From assembly GCA_944324185.1 (NCBI GenBank), contig CALUVI010000017.1, positions 1 to 39,124 of the forward strand: 39,124 nt of DNA, written 5' to 3'. The translations under genes were made by a program, and so were the position numbers. This document shows positions 15,898 to 25,713 of the stretch, piece after piece. This DNA is from Candidatus Gastranaerophilales bacterium. GTDB lineage: Bacteria > Cyanobacteriota > Vampirovibrionia > Gastranaerophilales > Gastranaerophilaceae. Position 1 is the stretch's first letter. Each line of letters begins with the position of its first letter. Under the pieces are notes generated by a model, which did not search any database, was not told the origin of the DNA, and saw nothing but the letters and a program-made list of their open reading frames with translations.

Positions 15898-16764
15898 ATG
15901 ATTTATAACAACGTATTAGAACTAATAGGCAGAACGCCTATTGTCAGATATAAAGACAATATTTGCCTGAAGCTGGAATACTTCAATCCCTCCGGCTCGA
16001 TAAAAGACAGAGCATCGTTTTCAATGATAAATGAAGCGCTTGCAAGGGGGAAAATTAACAAAGATACCGTAATAATTGAGCCTACAAGCGGAAATACAGG
16101 AATCGGGCTTGCAATGGTTTGTGCGGTTCTCGGGATGAAACTCATTATCTGCATGCCGGAAAATATGTCGGAGGAGCGCAAAAAAAATATTGCAGCGTAC
16201 GGAGCGGAACTTGTTTTAACCCCGAAAGAAGCCGGCATGCAGGGTTCAGTCGATAAAGCGGAAGAATTAAAAAAACTTTATCCGAACAGCTTTATTCCGA
16301 TGCAATTTTCTAATCCTGATAACACAAAAGCTCACCTTCAAACTGCAAAAGAAATAAAAGAAGCCGTTAACGGTAAAGAGGTTGTAATAACTGCAGGAAT
16401 CGGAACCGGAGGAACTGCTTACGGGCTTAAAAAGTATTTAGAAAATGCAATCGTCTACGGTATTGAGCCGGAAGAAAGCCCTTTGTTTACAAAAGGTTAT
16501 GCAGGAGCGCATAAAATTCAGGGTATCGGGGCTAATTTTATACCGGAAATTGCTAAAAACGGGGAGTTAGACGGAATTTTAACCGTAAAAGGAGATGATG
16601 CAATATTACAAGCAAAAGAATTGGCACAAAAACACGGAGTTTTTTGCGGAATATCAGGCGGGGCTAATGTAGCTGCGGCGCTTGAACTTTCCCCAAAATA
16701 TCCGGACAAACTCATAATTGCAATTATTCCGGACAGCGGAGAAAGGTATCTGTCTGTATGGTAG
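15898..16764 (+). CDS. cysK: Cysteine synthase (O-acetylserine sulfhydrylase)
   Basis: This PLP enzyme makes cysteine from O-acetylserine and sulfide in the cytosol. The PLP lysine is Lys36 in PSGSIKDRA. The substrate loop TSGNTG is near residue 72, GTGGTAYG near 166 binds the cofactor phosphate, and the protein ends with the family's SGERYLSVW. At 288 residues it is slightly shorter than most (about 305). AGAGG lies five bases before the ATG. It is followed by cysE, which supplies its substrate; the 275-base gap carries a repeat element and may hold a separate promoter. Confidence 0.95.
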   Translation: MIYNNVLELIGRTPIVRYKDNICLKLEYFNPSGSIKDRASFSMINEALARGKINKDTVIIEPTSGNTGIGLAMVCAVLGMKLIICMPENMSEERKKNIAAYGAELVLTPKEAGMQGSVDKAEELKKLYPNSFIPMQFSNPDNTKAHLQTAKEIKEAVNGKEVVITAGIGTGGTAYGLKKYLENAIVYGIEPEESPLFTKGYAGAHKIQGIGANFIPEIAKNGELDGILTVKGDDAILQAKELAQKHGVFCGISGGANVAAALELSPKYPDKLIIAIIPDSGERYLSVW

Positions 16765-16801
16765 GGGGGATAAAATCTAAGGATAAAGCATTAGAAAACA
16801 T

Positions 16802-16873
16802 CCCCTCACCCGAATTTCTAAGTTTCGCTCAAGCTCAACTTGAAATTCTTCCCTCTCCCACAAGGGGCGAGGG
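16802..16873 (+). repeat. MITE-like dispersed element, copy B (short)
   Basis: This 72-bp copy has the same ends as copy A (CCCCTCACCCG ... AGGGGCGAGGG). Its interior (AAGTTTCGCTCAAGCTCAACT) closely matches one end of the inverted copy C near 23110-23140 but lacks that copy's middle, so it looks like an internal deletion derivative. It lies between cysK and cysE. Confidence 0.7.
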
Positions 16874-17039
16874 AATAGCGTGGGAGACTTTTGCCCCCCT
16901 TGCGGGGGAAATGTCTCGGAGTGACAAAGGGGGGTAAGGTAAATATATCAAGCTCAGTATCATTATGAGTAGAGAGCAAAGACAGCCCGAAGCAATCCTC
17001 CATATAAAAATTTCATAGAATAAAATAAAGAAGGTTCTG

Positions 17040-17687
17040 ATGTTAATACGTGCAATAAAAAAAATAAAAGAAGACATTCAAGTAATTTACGAAAAAGATC
17101 CGGCAGCAACAAACCTTGCCGAAGTCTTATTCTGTTATCCGGGTTTGCAGGCGCTGATTTCGCATAGGATTGCGCATAAACTCGCATACTGGGGAATCCC
17201 TTTTATCCCAAGACTGATTTCTTACTGGACACGAATTTTTACAGGGATTGAAATTCATCCGAAAGCCAGAATCGGGCGCCGATTTTTTATTGACCACGGA
17301 GAAGGTGTTGTAATCGGAGAAACTACAATTATAGGGGATGATGTTCTAATATACCAGCAGGTTACTTTAGGCGGAACCGGTAATGAGCACGGGAAGCGCC
17401 ACCCGACTATCGGAAACAATGTAATTATAGGCGCAGGAGCAAAAATCCTCGGAAATATTACAATCGGAGATAACACGCGCGTAGGCGCCGGCTCCGTTGT
17501 TGTGGATAATGTTCCGGAACATTGCACTGTAGTCGGTATTCCGGGAAGAGTTGTACAGCAAAAATTCTTTAATCAGGACGGTATTTTAATGCATAACAGG
17601 ATTCCTGACCCTGTAAAATGCGAATTGAACAGACTTAAATACGAAGTTCAGGCTCTCAGAGAAGAAATTGAAGCAAAAAAGCTTTGA
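17040..17687 (+). CDS. cysE: Serine O-acetyltransferase
   Basis: This enzyme transfers acetyl from acetyl-CoA to serine, the first step of cysteine synthesis. After a helical N-terminal domain (residues 1-70), hexapeptide repeats form the left-handed beta helix (IHPKARIGRRFFIDHGEGVVIGETTIIGDD). The active-site histidines lie in DHGEG and EHGKRHP. The 215-residue length is that of the shorter EpsC-type enzyme. A coiled C-terminal tail (EVQALREEIEAKK) may replace the usual CysK-binding tail, since there is no terminal Ile. AAGAAGG precedes the ATG. It works with the upstream cysK. Confidence 0.95.
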   Translation: MLIRAIKKIKEDIQVIYEKDPAATNLAEVLFCYPGLQALISHRIAHKLAYWGIPFIPRLISYWTRIFTGIEIHPKARIGRRFFIDHGEGVVIGETTIIGDDVLIYQQVTLGGTGNEHGKRHPTIGNNVIIGAGAKILGNITIGDNTRVGAGSVVVDNVPEHCTVVGIPGRVVQQKFFNQDGILMHNRIPDPVKCELNRLKYEVQALREEIEAKKL

Positions 17688-17771
17688 TAATGTAACAAAA
17701 TCGTTACAAAAAGGCAAAAAATATACTGTACAAGACTTTATATAATTGTGTGAAATGAAAGGATTTAGTGT

Positions 17772-18485
17772 ATGTCATTATCTATTAACAATATTCAACC
17801 GGCTGCAGCAGAAACAACAAAACCCGCATTTAAAGGGAAGTGGAGTAAAACAGAAGAAGGAAATCCTTATTATAAGACCAATACCGGAGCAGTTGCAGGC
17901 GGGATAATGGCAATACCGGCAGCGTATAACTGGCTCAAATATTCCTGGAAAAATATAGATGAAGCTAAAATAAATAAGGAATTGACTGAAAGTAAACAAT
18001 TTATGAAAGAAACCGGCATGGATAAACAATTCGATGACATGTTTAAGAACTTGGGTTATAAAAATACTGAAGAAGCGATGAAAGCCGGTATCGATAATAT
18101 GAAACGATTAAAAAAATATGCTATTCCTTTTGCAATAATAGCAGCAGGCGCAACTGCCGGATGCGGTATTTTAGTTGATCATTTCAGAAATAAAAAAGCT
18201 AAAGAGGCAGCAGATACTGTTAAACAGGTCGGAGTCAAAAACGCTGTAATGCAAAATGACAAAATACAGCTTTCTAATAAAGGAAGAGCTTATTATGAGT
18301 CAAATCAGGGTGTAAAATACGGAGCCCTGCTCGGTGCAGGCTGCGGTCTTATTGAAAGTGTTATGTCTGCGGGGAAACTTAAGGCAGCGGCTTTAATAAA
18401 TATGGCACTGATGGCTGTCGGCGGCTTAATTATGGGTAAAATTGCCGATTCTACAGCAAATAATGATGCAAGAAAACACGCTTAA
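17772..18485 (+). CDS. Unknown helical membrane protein with N-terminal FKG motif
   Basis: No family is recognised. The 237 residues start with a short disordered segment ending PAFKGKW, then GAVAGGIMAIPAAYNWLKYS (first hydrophobic segment, about 40-58), a charged helical region with 'MKAGIDNMKRLKKYA', a second hydrophobic segment (115-132) and two more near 188-225, rich in Gly/Ala. It resembles the unknown protein at 12676-13878 in style. There is no cleavable signal. A TATAAT at 17741-17746 and AAAGGA at 17757 support independent expression. It precedes murC by 72 bases, but a role in the wall is not shown. Confidence 0.7.
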   Translation: MSLSINNIQPAAAETTKPAFKGKWSKTEEGNPYYKTNTGAVAGGIMAIPAAYNWLKYSWKNIDEAKINKELTESKQFMKETGMDKQFDDMFKNLGYKNTEEAMKAGIDNMKRLKKYAIPFAIIAAGATAGCGILVDHFRNKKAKEAADTVKQVGVKNAVMQNDKIQLSNKGRAYYESNQGVKYGALLGAGCGLIESVMSAGKLKAAALINMALMAVGGLIMGKIADSTANNDARKHA

Positions 18486-18557
18486 TTTTTTATAATCCCC
18501 GTTGAATATTTCTCCACCTTTATACTATAATAAATACTGGAATTTGAGAGGTTTAAG

Positions 18558-19949
18558 GTGAGTAAATATCATTTTATAGCAATCGGCGGAATAGGGATGA
18601 GCGGACTCGCAAAATATTTGCTTGAGGACGGTCATACCGTTACAGGGTCTGACATTGCCGATTCTAAATATATAGCAAAATTAAAGGATTTAGGCGCGGG
18701 GGTACATATTGGACATAGTGAAGATAATTTACCCGATGACACTGATATTGTAATAAAAAGCAGCGCAATAAGAGATGATAATCCGGAATTAGTTAAAGCC
18801 AAAAGGCTTGGTATACCTGTTTATCATAGGTCTGATTTGCTGGAAGAAATTGCTAAATCAGCGCAGGATACCGGCAAATGCTTTATTGGTTTTTCCGGTA
18901 CCCACGGCAAAACCACAACGAGCGGCTTGGCTTCTTATGTTTTAGAAAAAGCTGGTTTGGAGCCTTCCTTTGTTGACGGCGGGATTATTCCTGAAATAAA
19001 CACTAATGCCCAGCACAAAAGCGGTAAATATTTTATTGCAGAGCTGGATGAAAGCGACGGAACAATCGTCAAATATTATCCGGACATTCTCGTTATCAAT
19101 AATCTTGAAGAAGATCATATTGATTTTTACAAAAACGGTATGCCTGATTTAATCAAGACCTTTAATCAGGCAATTTCGCAGGCTAAAAAAGTTTTGATTA
19201 ACAACGATAATGAAGGAGCTTTGAAACTTACAGGCGACTTTATAACCTTCGGTCTGAAAAACGCTGATTATACTGCAAAAAGTATTGATTCTGAAACCAT
19301 AGAAATTTTCTATAAAGGTGCTCCGCTTGTAACAGTCAAAACTCAGCTTGCCGGAATTCACAATGTTTACAATATTCTGGCGGTTGTCGCGGCATTGAAT
19401 GAAGCGGGGGTGGGGGTAAATCCTCATGGGGTAAATTCTCTTGCAGAAAATTGCGAAAAAGTAAGTCTTGCACAAGTTACTCAATATATTTACCCCTTCA
19501 CCGGCATGGGAAGACGTTTCCAGAAGGTTTGCGACATAAACGGGATTCAGGTGTATGATGATTATGCCCATCATCCGACTGAAATCAAAGCAACACTTCA
19601 AGCTGCGGCTTCTAAATTCGGGAAAGAAAATATTGTTGCAGTATTCCAGCCGCATAGATATACAAGGCTTCAATCTCTCTGGGAGGAATTTAAAGGCGCA
19701 TTTTCTAATGCAGGAAGAGTTATTGTTACGGATGTTTATGCAGCGTCAGAGGATCCGATTGAGGGAATCAGCGGAGAACATTTTGCGCAAGAGCTTCCGG
19801 AGAGCGAATACATTTCCGGTAATATGGAAGAAGTTGCGGAGAAATTGATGCCTTCTTTGAAAAAAGGTAATATTGTAATAGGGCTCGGAGCGGGAACAAT
19901 AACTGCTCTTGGCAAAAACTTAGAGAAAGCAGGCTGCGTTGCAAGTTAA
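18558..19949 (+). CDS. murC: UDP-N-acetylmuramate-L-alanine ligase
   Basis: This cytosolic ligase adds L-Ala to UDP-MurNAc, the first amino acid of the peptidoglycan stem. Motifs: GGIGMSGLA (residues 8-16), the ATP loop GTHGKTTTS near 114, AELDESDGT near 160, HNVYNILA near 270, and DDYAHHPTE near 335. It starts with GTG, preceded by GAGAGG. Compared with typical MurC, there are about 17 extra residues before the TGMGRRF motif, encoded by DNA carrying two GGGGTAAAT copies and an inverted third. The end overlaps murB by 11 bases. Confidence 0.96.
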   Translation: MSKYHFIAIGGIGMSGLAKYLLEDGHTVTGSDIADSKYIAKLKDLGAGVHIGHSEDNLPDDTDIVIKSSAIRDDNPELVKAKRLGIPVYHRSDLLEEIAKSAQDTGKCFIGFSGTHGKTTTSGLASYVLEKAGLEPSFVDGGIIPEINTNAQHKSGKYFIAELDESDGTIVKYYPDILVINNLEEDHIDFYKNGMPDLIKTFNQAISQAKKVLINNDNEGALKLTGDFITFGLKNADYTAKSIDSETIEIFYKGAPLVTVKTQLAGIHNVYNILAVVAALNEAGVGVNPHGVNSLAENCEKVSLAQVTQYIYPFTGMGRRFQKVCDINGIQVYDDYAHHPTEIKATLQAAASKFGKENIVAVFQPHRYTRLQSLWEEFKGAFSNAGRVIVTDVYAASEDPIEGISGEHFAQELPESEYISGNMEEVAEKLMPSLKKGNIVIGLGAGTITALGKNLEKAGCVAS

Positions 19950-20850
19950 AGAGAATTTTGAAATAAAACCGCTCACTACTTACAAAATCGGCGGAAAAGT
20001 CAGCAAATTGTATTTACCGGAAACTTTAGAAGAGTTTACGGGACTATTAAGAGAACTTGATAACTATATAGTTCTCGGAAGCTGCTCCAATGTAATTTTT
20101 TCGTCTAACGGTTATAGCGGAAACGTTATTCTTACAACAGAGATGAAAAATTTTGAAATAAAAGGAACAAGAGTTTACGCCGATTGCGGTGTAAAAGATC
20201 CTTTGCTTTCGCAAAAAGTAAGCGAGCTTTCTTTGAGCGGTCTGGAGTTTCTAATCGGACTTCCCGGAACAATCGGAGGAGCGGTTTATATGAATGCAGG
20301 CGCTCACGGTCAGTGCATAGCGGATGTTCTTGTATCCTGCTGCCTGTTTGACAGAGTTACAAAAGAAATCGTATTCAAGCAAAAAGCGGAGATGGAATTT
20401 TCTTACAGACACTCAATACTGGACAGCGGAAGATTCATTGTTTTATCTGCCGAATTTGAACTTAAAAAAGCTCCGCTGGAAGAAATTAAAGAGCTTATGG
20501 ACAGGAATCTGAATTTCAGAAAAACTATCCAGCCGTCTTTAGCTAACCCTAATGCCGGCAGCGTTTTCAAAAATCCTGAAAATGATTCAGCAGGAAGGCT
20601 GCTTGAAAAAGCCGGAGCTAAAACCTTTGATATGGACAGAGTTAAAGTCTGGGATAAACACGCAAACTTTATTGTAAACAAAGGTGATGCAACATCAGAA
20701 GATGTACTTGAACTTATGGTAAAAATGTACAATGCAGTAAAACAAATGTACACAATAGAATTGACTCCGGAGCAAATATTTATCGGAGATAAAACAGAAA
20801 AAGAGGAAGAATTATGCAATATACTATACAGGACAAAAACGCAAAAATAG
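19939..20850 (+). CDS. murB: UDP-N-acetylenolpyruvoylglucosamine reductase
   Basis: This FAD enzyme uses NADPH to reduce UDP-GlcNAc-enolpyruvate to UDP-MurNAc. FAD-binding features are TTYKIGGK (near 13), GSCSNVI (50), and GLPGTIGGAVYMNAGAHG (about 110-128). NPNAGSVFKNP near 208 holds the catalytic Ser of type II MurB. The proposed start is a TTG inside the murC end: the first family motif begins by residue 6, so no later start keeps the protein whole, and translation is probably coupled to murC. The end overlaps ddl by 37 bases. The length, 303, is normal. Confidence 0.95.
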   Translation: MQVKENFEIKPLTTYKIGGKVSKLYLPETLEEFTGLLRELDNYIVLGSCSNVIFSSNGYSGNVILTTEMKNFEIKGTRVYADCGVKDPLLSQKVSELSLSGLEFLIGLPGTIGGAVYMNAGAHGQCIADVLVSCCLFDRVTKEIVFKQKAEMEFSYRHSILDSGRFIVLSAEFELKKAPLEEIKELMDRNLNFRKTIQPSLANPNAGSVFKNPENDSAGRLLEKAGAKTFDMDRVKVWDKHANFIVNKGDATSEDVLELMVKMYNAVKQMYTIELTPEQIFIGDKTEKEEELCNILYRTKTQK

Positions 20851-21755
20851 CAGTACTTTGCGGCGGTATGTCGTCAGAGCGGGAAGTTTCTTTAAGGTCG
20901 GGTAAAAACATTCTTGAAGCACTCCATAGGCTTGGATATAAAAATGCAGAAATTGTAGACGTAACTTCGAATATTATGGAGGACTTAAAAGGCTTTGAAT
21001 ACGCTTATAACACTCTTCACGGAAAATACGGCGAAGACGGCTGCATTCAGGGGGTTCTGGAAATTCTTAAAATTCCTTATACCGGCTGCGGAGTTATGGC
21101 AAGTGCAATTTGTATGAATAAAGAATACACAAAGCGCATTCTTAAAAACTCGGAAGTTCCTTTAATTAAGTCAGTATACCTTCTTCCTGGCGAGGATCCG
21201 GTTAAAAAAGTAATGCATACTCTTGAATATCCGCTTATGGTAAAACCTGTCTCGGAAGGCTCAAGCTATGGTATGAGCAAGGTTATTTGCGACGGCGAAT
21301 TGTATGACGCCGTTAAAGAAGCCCGCAAATACAATGATGAAGTCCTTATTGAAGAATACATAGACGGATTTTTTGTAACTGTAGGTGTGCTTGAAAAAGA
21401 CGGAAAAGCTTTTGCAACAGAGATTCTGGAAATAAGAACTAAAACAGAATGGTATGATTTAGATGCAAAATACACGAAAGGTCTTTCGGAATTTATAGTT
21501 CCTGCAACAGGTTTATCTAAAGAAGCGACGGAATTAACAAAGAAAATTGCTGTAAAAGCACACGAACTTGCAGGTTGTTCAGGGGTTTCAAGAGTCGATT
21601 TTATGATAAAAGACGATAAACCGTATTTCTTAGAAATCAATACAAATCCGGGAATGACCGATGTAAGCGATCTTCCGGCGCAGGCAAAAGCGTGCGGAAT
21701 CGATTATGATAATTTAGTTTTAATGATACTAAACAGTGTAGGTTTGAATAAGTAA
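20814..21755 (+). CDS. ddl: D-alanine-D-alanine ligase
   Basis: This ATP-grasp enzyme joins two D-Ala for the end of the peptidoglycan stem. Motifs: GGMSSEREVSLRSG (residues 17-30), LHGKYGEDGCIQG (about 68-80), MVKPVSEGSSYGMSKV (about 142-157), EEYIDGFFVTVGV, and the metal-binding EINTNPGMT near 275. The residue before GMS is Tyr, the usual feature of D-Ala-D-Ala rather than D-Ala-D-Lac enzymes, which implies vancomycin-sensitive stems (inference). GAGGAAG precedes the ATG, which lies within murB. The stop overlaps the ftsQ start. Confidence 0.96.
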   Translation: MQYTIQDKNAKIAVLCGGMSSEREVSLRSGKNILEALHRLGYKNAEIVDVTSNIMEDLKGFEYAYNTLHGKYGEDGCIQGVLEILKIPYTGCGVMASAICMNKEYTKRILKNSEVPLIKSVYLLPGEDPVKKVMHTLEYPLMVKPVSEGSSYGMSKVICDGELYDAVKEARKYNDEVLIEEYIDGFFVTVGVLEKDGKAFATEILEIRTKTEWYDLDAKYTKGLSEFIVPATGLSKEATELTKKIAVKAHELAGCSGVSRVDFMIKDDKPYFLEINTNPGMTDVSDLPAQAKACGIDYDNLVLMILNSVGLNK

Positions 21756-22603
21756 TGTCAAACGAAGAGCATCCGAGATACCATCAGAACCGAAGATTGC
21801 AGCAGGCAAGAATGCAAAGACAGGTCAGGCGCTCACAGAGACGTCTTAATCAACTACGTTCTCTCTGGAAGCTCTTTATAATCGTATTTTTAATTGCTCT
21901 GGGGGTTGGAATTCTAAAAATGCCGCAGTGGAGGCTGCATAAAAATGCGTTTGACAGTCTTAACAGTCCTGCTCTTGAAATCCTTAATAACCGTATTGTT
22001 CCGGCGCAGAAAATATTATCGGCGCTCAGAAGAAATCAGGTTAATACAAGACCTATTTTTCTTGTAAAAACCGATAATTTAAAGAAAAGCATTATGCAGC
22101 TGGAACCTGTTAGAGATGTTTATATAAGACGTTTCTGGTTTCCGGCAAGGCTTCAAATTATTATAATTGAAAGAACTCCGGCTATTACCATTTCTCCGGA
22201 CATTGATGTTCCTCCGATAGCGTTTTTCTCTGCTGACGGAAAACTTATCGGACGTGATTATATGCCTTTAAGCCCTGAGTTTAAAACCGTTAAAGTTATT
22301 ACCTACGGAAGCGGAGACGATTACAGGAATTGGGATAAAACAAAAGTAAACAACTTCAAAAGGCTTGCCGCAACCGTTGAGATGGATTCAGGAGAAACGG
22401 TTGAATATATTGATTACAGAAATCCGAAAGATGTTTACGTAAAAATTCCTACAGTTAACATAAGGCTTGGAAGCTTTAATTCCGGAACAATTGAAAAAAT
22501 TCACAGAATTCCGTCGCTTCTTCCGCAGGTTAAAATGCTTAATAAAAAGGTTAAATATATAGACCTCAGATGGGATACGAATTATATTAAACTGGATGAG
22601 TAA
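21755..22603 (+). CDS. ftsQ: Cell-division protein FtsQ/DivIB
   Basis: This bitopic inner-membrane protein belongs to the divisome, where it connects with FtsB and FtsL. A long Arg/Gln-rich cytoplasmic tail (residues 1-37) is followed by one membrane helix (about 38-55), a POTRA-like domain (QKILSALRRNQVNTRPIFLVKTDNLKKSI, then VYIRRFWFPARLQIIIIERTPA) and a FtsQ beta domain ending KYIDLRWDTNYIKL. At 282 residues its length is normal. Its ATG overlaps the ddl stop by one base (TAATG). ftsA and ftsZ, often next in line, do not follow; a 780-base repeat block does. Confidence 0.9.
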   Translation: MSNEEHPRYHQNRRLQQARMQRQVRRSQRRLNQLRSLWKLFIIVFLIALGVGILKMPQWRLHKNAFDSLNSPALEILNNRIVPAQKILSALRRNQVNTRPIFLVKTDNLKKSIMQLEPVRDVYIRRFWFPARLQIIIIERTPAITISPDIDVPPIAFFSADGKLIGRDYMPLSPEFKTVKVITYGSGDDYRNWDKTKVNNFKRLAATVEMDSGETVEYIDYRNPKDVYVKIPTVNIRLGSFNSGTIEKIHRIPSLLPQVKMLNKKVKYIDLRWDTNYIKLDE

Positions 22604-22607
22604 AGTT

Positions 22608-23330
22608 TTATTGTCGGGCTAAAGCCCTATGAATAACGGCAGACCTGGAAGTTTCGCCTCCACGTCCATGCGGGGGTAAATAAATTAGATTGGTAAGTAA
22701 ACCTACCGGTTTGGCGTCATTGCGGGGGTAAATGTTTTTGGCTGGCAGGTGAGACTACAAGTTTGGTGTCATTGCGAGGGAACAACCATTTAGCCCGAAG
22801 CACCTCTCCCTAACCCTCTCCCCAAAGGGGCACAGCTGTCCTTGATAATTTTAGGCATTAAAATTACAGACGTAATGTCTGTATAAAACCCCTCCCCGAA
22901 ATCAAAGATTTCGACCCTCCCACAAGGGGAGGGTTGGCTGAACGCAAAGCGTGATGGTCTCCTCGCCCCTTGCGGGAGAGCGGATTTGCGGACGGACGAC
23001 ACGAACGTCAGAGAGTTAGTCCGGATAGCGAACGGATTGAGCCTGCAGGAGCTTTGCTCCGATGGCGAAACTCCGTGAGCGTGGAGCAAATCCAAGACAG
23101 GGAAGAATTTCAAGTTGAGCTAAGGCGAAACTTAGAAATTCGGGTGAGGGGTCTGTTTTTATATCCAGATATCATTAAATATAACGCAAGCAAGAATATG
23201 TGGTAGTATATGGCTTTCGTTTATATGATTATCATGGACAGTTGTGCCCAAAGGGTAAAGGGAACACGCGCTACCGTTCAATCATAGGTCATGCTTCAGA
23301 TTAATAAGCCAGACTTCAGCCCGACAATAA
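22608..23330. repeat. Intergenic block bounded by 13-bp inverted repeats
   Basis: No gene is seen between ftsQ and hemW. The block begins TTATTGTCGGGCT (22608-22620) and ends with its exact complement AGCCCGACAATAA (23318-23330). Inside are two GGGGTAAA octamers (22673 and 22725), CCCTCTCC/GGGGAGAGG-type hairpins, and the inverted MITE-like copy C. The whole looks like nested non-coding elements. Confidence 0.5.
22960..23151 (-). repeat. MITE-like dispersed element, copy C (192 bp, inverted)
   Basis: On the minus strand this copy begins CCCCTCACCCGAATTTCTAAG, as copies A and B do, and ends near CCGCTCTCCCGCAAGGGGCG. Its middle holds short inverted repeats (GGAGCAAAGCTCC) and is absent from copy B. 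It is the longest copy in the window. Confidence 0.7.
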
Positions 23331-23337
23331 CTAAAGT

Positions 23338-23366
23338 CTGACAATAACTTAAACATAACCTATTTT
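23338..23366 (+). promoter_or_regulatory. Probable hemW promoter, near-leaderless
   Basis: CTGACA (23338-23343) and TATTTT (23361-23366) are separated by 17 bases. The start point would be near 23373, only about 10 bases before the hemW ATG at 23383, and no Shine-Dalgarno sequence is present. Confidence 0.45.
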
Positions 23367-23382
23367 ATGGTAACATATATAA

Positions 23383-24507
23383 ATGACCACAAGCGCTTAC
23401 ATTCACATACCGTTTTGCAAATCAAAATGCAAATATTGTTCTTTTGTTTCTTATACAAAGCCTGATTTAATAACCGGGTACATTTTTGCACTTTTAAAAG
23501 ATATTTCTGATAATTATAAAAAAGAAGATTTAAAAACCCTGTATTTTGGAGGCGGAACCCCTTCATTAATACCGGCTGAATTATTAGATAAAGTTATAAA
23601 GAAATTTAATTTTCAGAAAGATTATGAACTGACCGTAGAAGTTAATCCTGACGATTGTACTCCGGAATATCTGCAAACTCTCATAAAGCTTGGAGTTAAT
23701 CGGTTAAGTATCGGCTCGCAAACCTTCGACGATAATATTTTAAAACTTATTGGCAGAAGGCATAATTCAAATGACATTGTAAAAACTGTAGAGTTCGCAA
23801 AGACAGCCGGATTTGATAATATAAGCGTTGATTTAATCTACGGGCTTCCGACACAAACAATTGACGGGCTTAAAAGAGATTTAGAGCAATTTTTAAAACT
23901 TGATATCCGGCATGTTTCAACGTACGGATTGAAGATAGAGGAAGAATCGTTTTGGGGAAAGTTTTATAATAAAGAAACCAATCGGCTGGTAATTCCTGAT
24001 ACAAACCGGATATATTTACCCCCTGATGACGATACCCAGGCTGATATGTATGAGGAGATAAATGAATTTCTTGAGTCTAACGGGTTTTACAGATATGAAG
24101 TAAGTAATTTTGCTAAAAAAGGGTATGAGTCAAAACACAACTTAAATTACTGGGATAATAATGAATACTACGGATTTGGCGCTGCTGCCCACGGGTATGT
24201 CGACGGAGTAAGATTTTATAATTATTCCGAACTTGAAAAGTATATGGCAAAACCTTCCACACATGAATATGGAAAAACTCTTACAGAAGATGAAAAGCTG
24301 GAAGAGGAAATTTTTCTGGGATTCAGAAAGCGTGAAGGGGTAAATATTAGTAAAATCAATGCGAAATTCGGGATTGATTTTGAGAATAAATATAGAAATA
24401 TTCTTGAAAAATACTCTAATTTTATTGAAAAAACACAAACCGGATTTGGATTGAACTTAAAGGGGGTTCTGGTTAGTAATATTATACTTTCTGAGTTTTT
24501 GGATTAA
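23383..24507 (+). CDS. hemW: HemW-type radical SAM protein
   Basis: HemW resembles the oxygen-independent coproporphyrinogen oxidase HemN but acts as a haem chaperone in studied cases. The radical-SAM cluster ligands are Cys12, Cys16 and Cys19 in PFCKSKCKYCSF; the HemN-specific extra Cys is replaced by Phe21, which marks HemW. LYFGGGTPS (about 52-60), SIGSQTFDD and ISVDLIYGLP follow, and a HemW C-terminal domain ends the protein. There are about 10 extra residues near 205-215 (VIPDTNRIYLPPDD), where a TTTACCCC octamer lies. At 374 residues length is normal. The start has no Shine-Dalgarno. Confidence 0.9.
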   Translation: MTTSAYIHIPFCKSKCKYCSFVSYTKPDLITGYIFALLKDISDNYKKEDLKTLYFGGGTPSLIPAELLDKVIKKFNFQKDYELTVEVNPDDCTPEYLQTLIKLGVNRLSIGSQTFDDNILKLIGRRHNSNDIVKTVEFAKTAGFDNISVDLIYGLPTQTIDGLKRDLEQFLKLDIRHVSTYGLKIEEESFWGKFYNKETNRLVIPDTNRIYLPPDDDTQADMYEEINEFLESNGFYRYEVSNFAKKGYESKHNLNYWDNNEYYGFGAAAHGYVDGVRFYNYSELEKYMAKPSTHEYGKTLTEDEKLEEEIFLGFRKREGVNISKINAKFGIDFENKYRNILEKYSNFIEKTQTGFGLNLKGVLVSNIILSEFLD

Positions 24508-24536
24508 AAAATATTTAAAAACTTTTGTGACAGGTG

Positions 24537-24542
24537 TATAAT
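24537..24542 (+). promoter_or_regulatory. -10 element of ilvC
   Basis: TATAAT lies 34 bases before the ilvC ATG, in a 69-base gap after hemW. No good -35 is visible at 17 bases. AAGGGGG at 24563-24569 is the ribosome-binding site. Confidence 0.5.
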
Positions 24543-24561
24543 TTATGCGGAGAGTAAATAA

Positions 24562-25602
<1,041 letters not shown>

Positions 25603-25713
25603 ACAAACGGCTAGAGATAGAATATACAGGCGGGTTATGGTAAAACATTCCTCTTTTCATACAATAGAGTTGTATTAAAAATACACGACATTTGTATAAA
25701 AAAGGAGTAAGAG

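Noticed and set aside
17693..17708. NtcA-like site (GTAAC ... GTTAC) before the unknown gene
   Set aside because: The spacing is GTA-N10-TAC, not the GTA-N8-TAC of NtcA.
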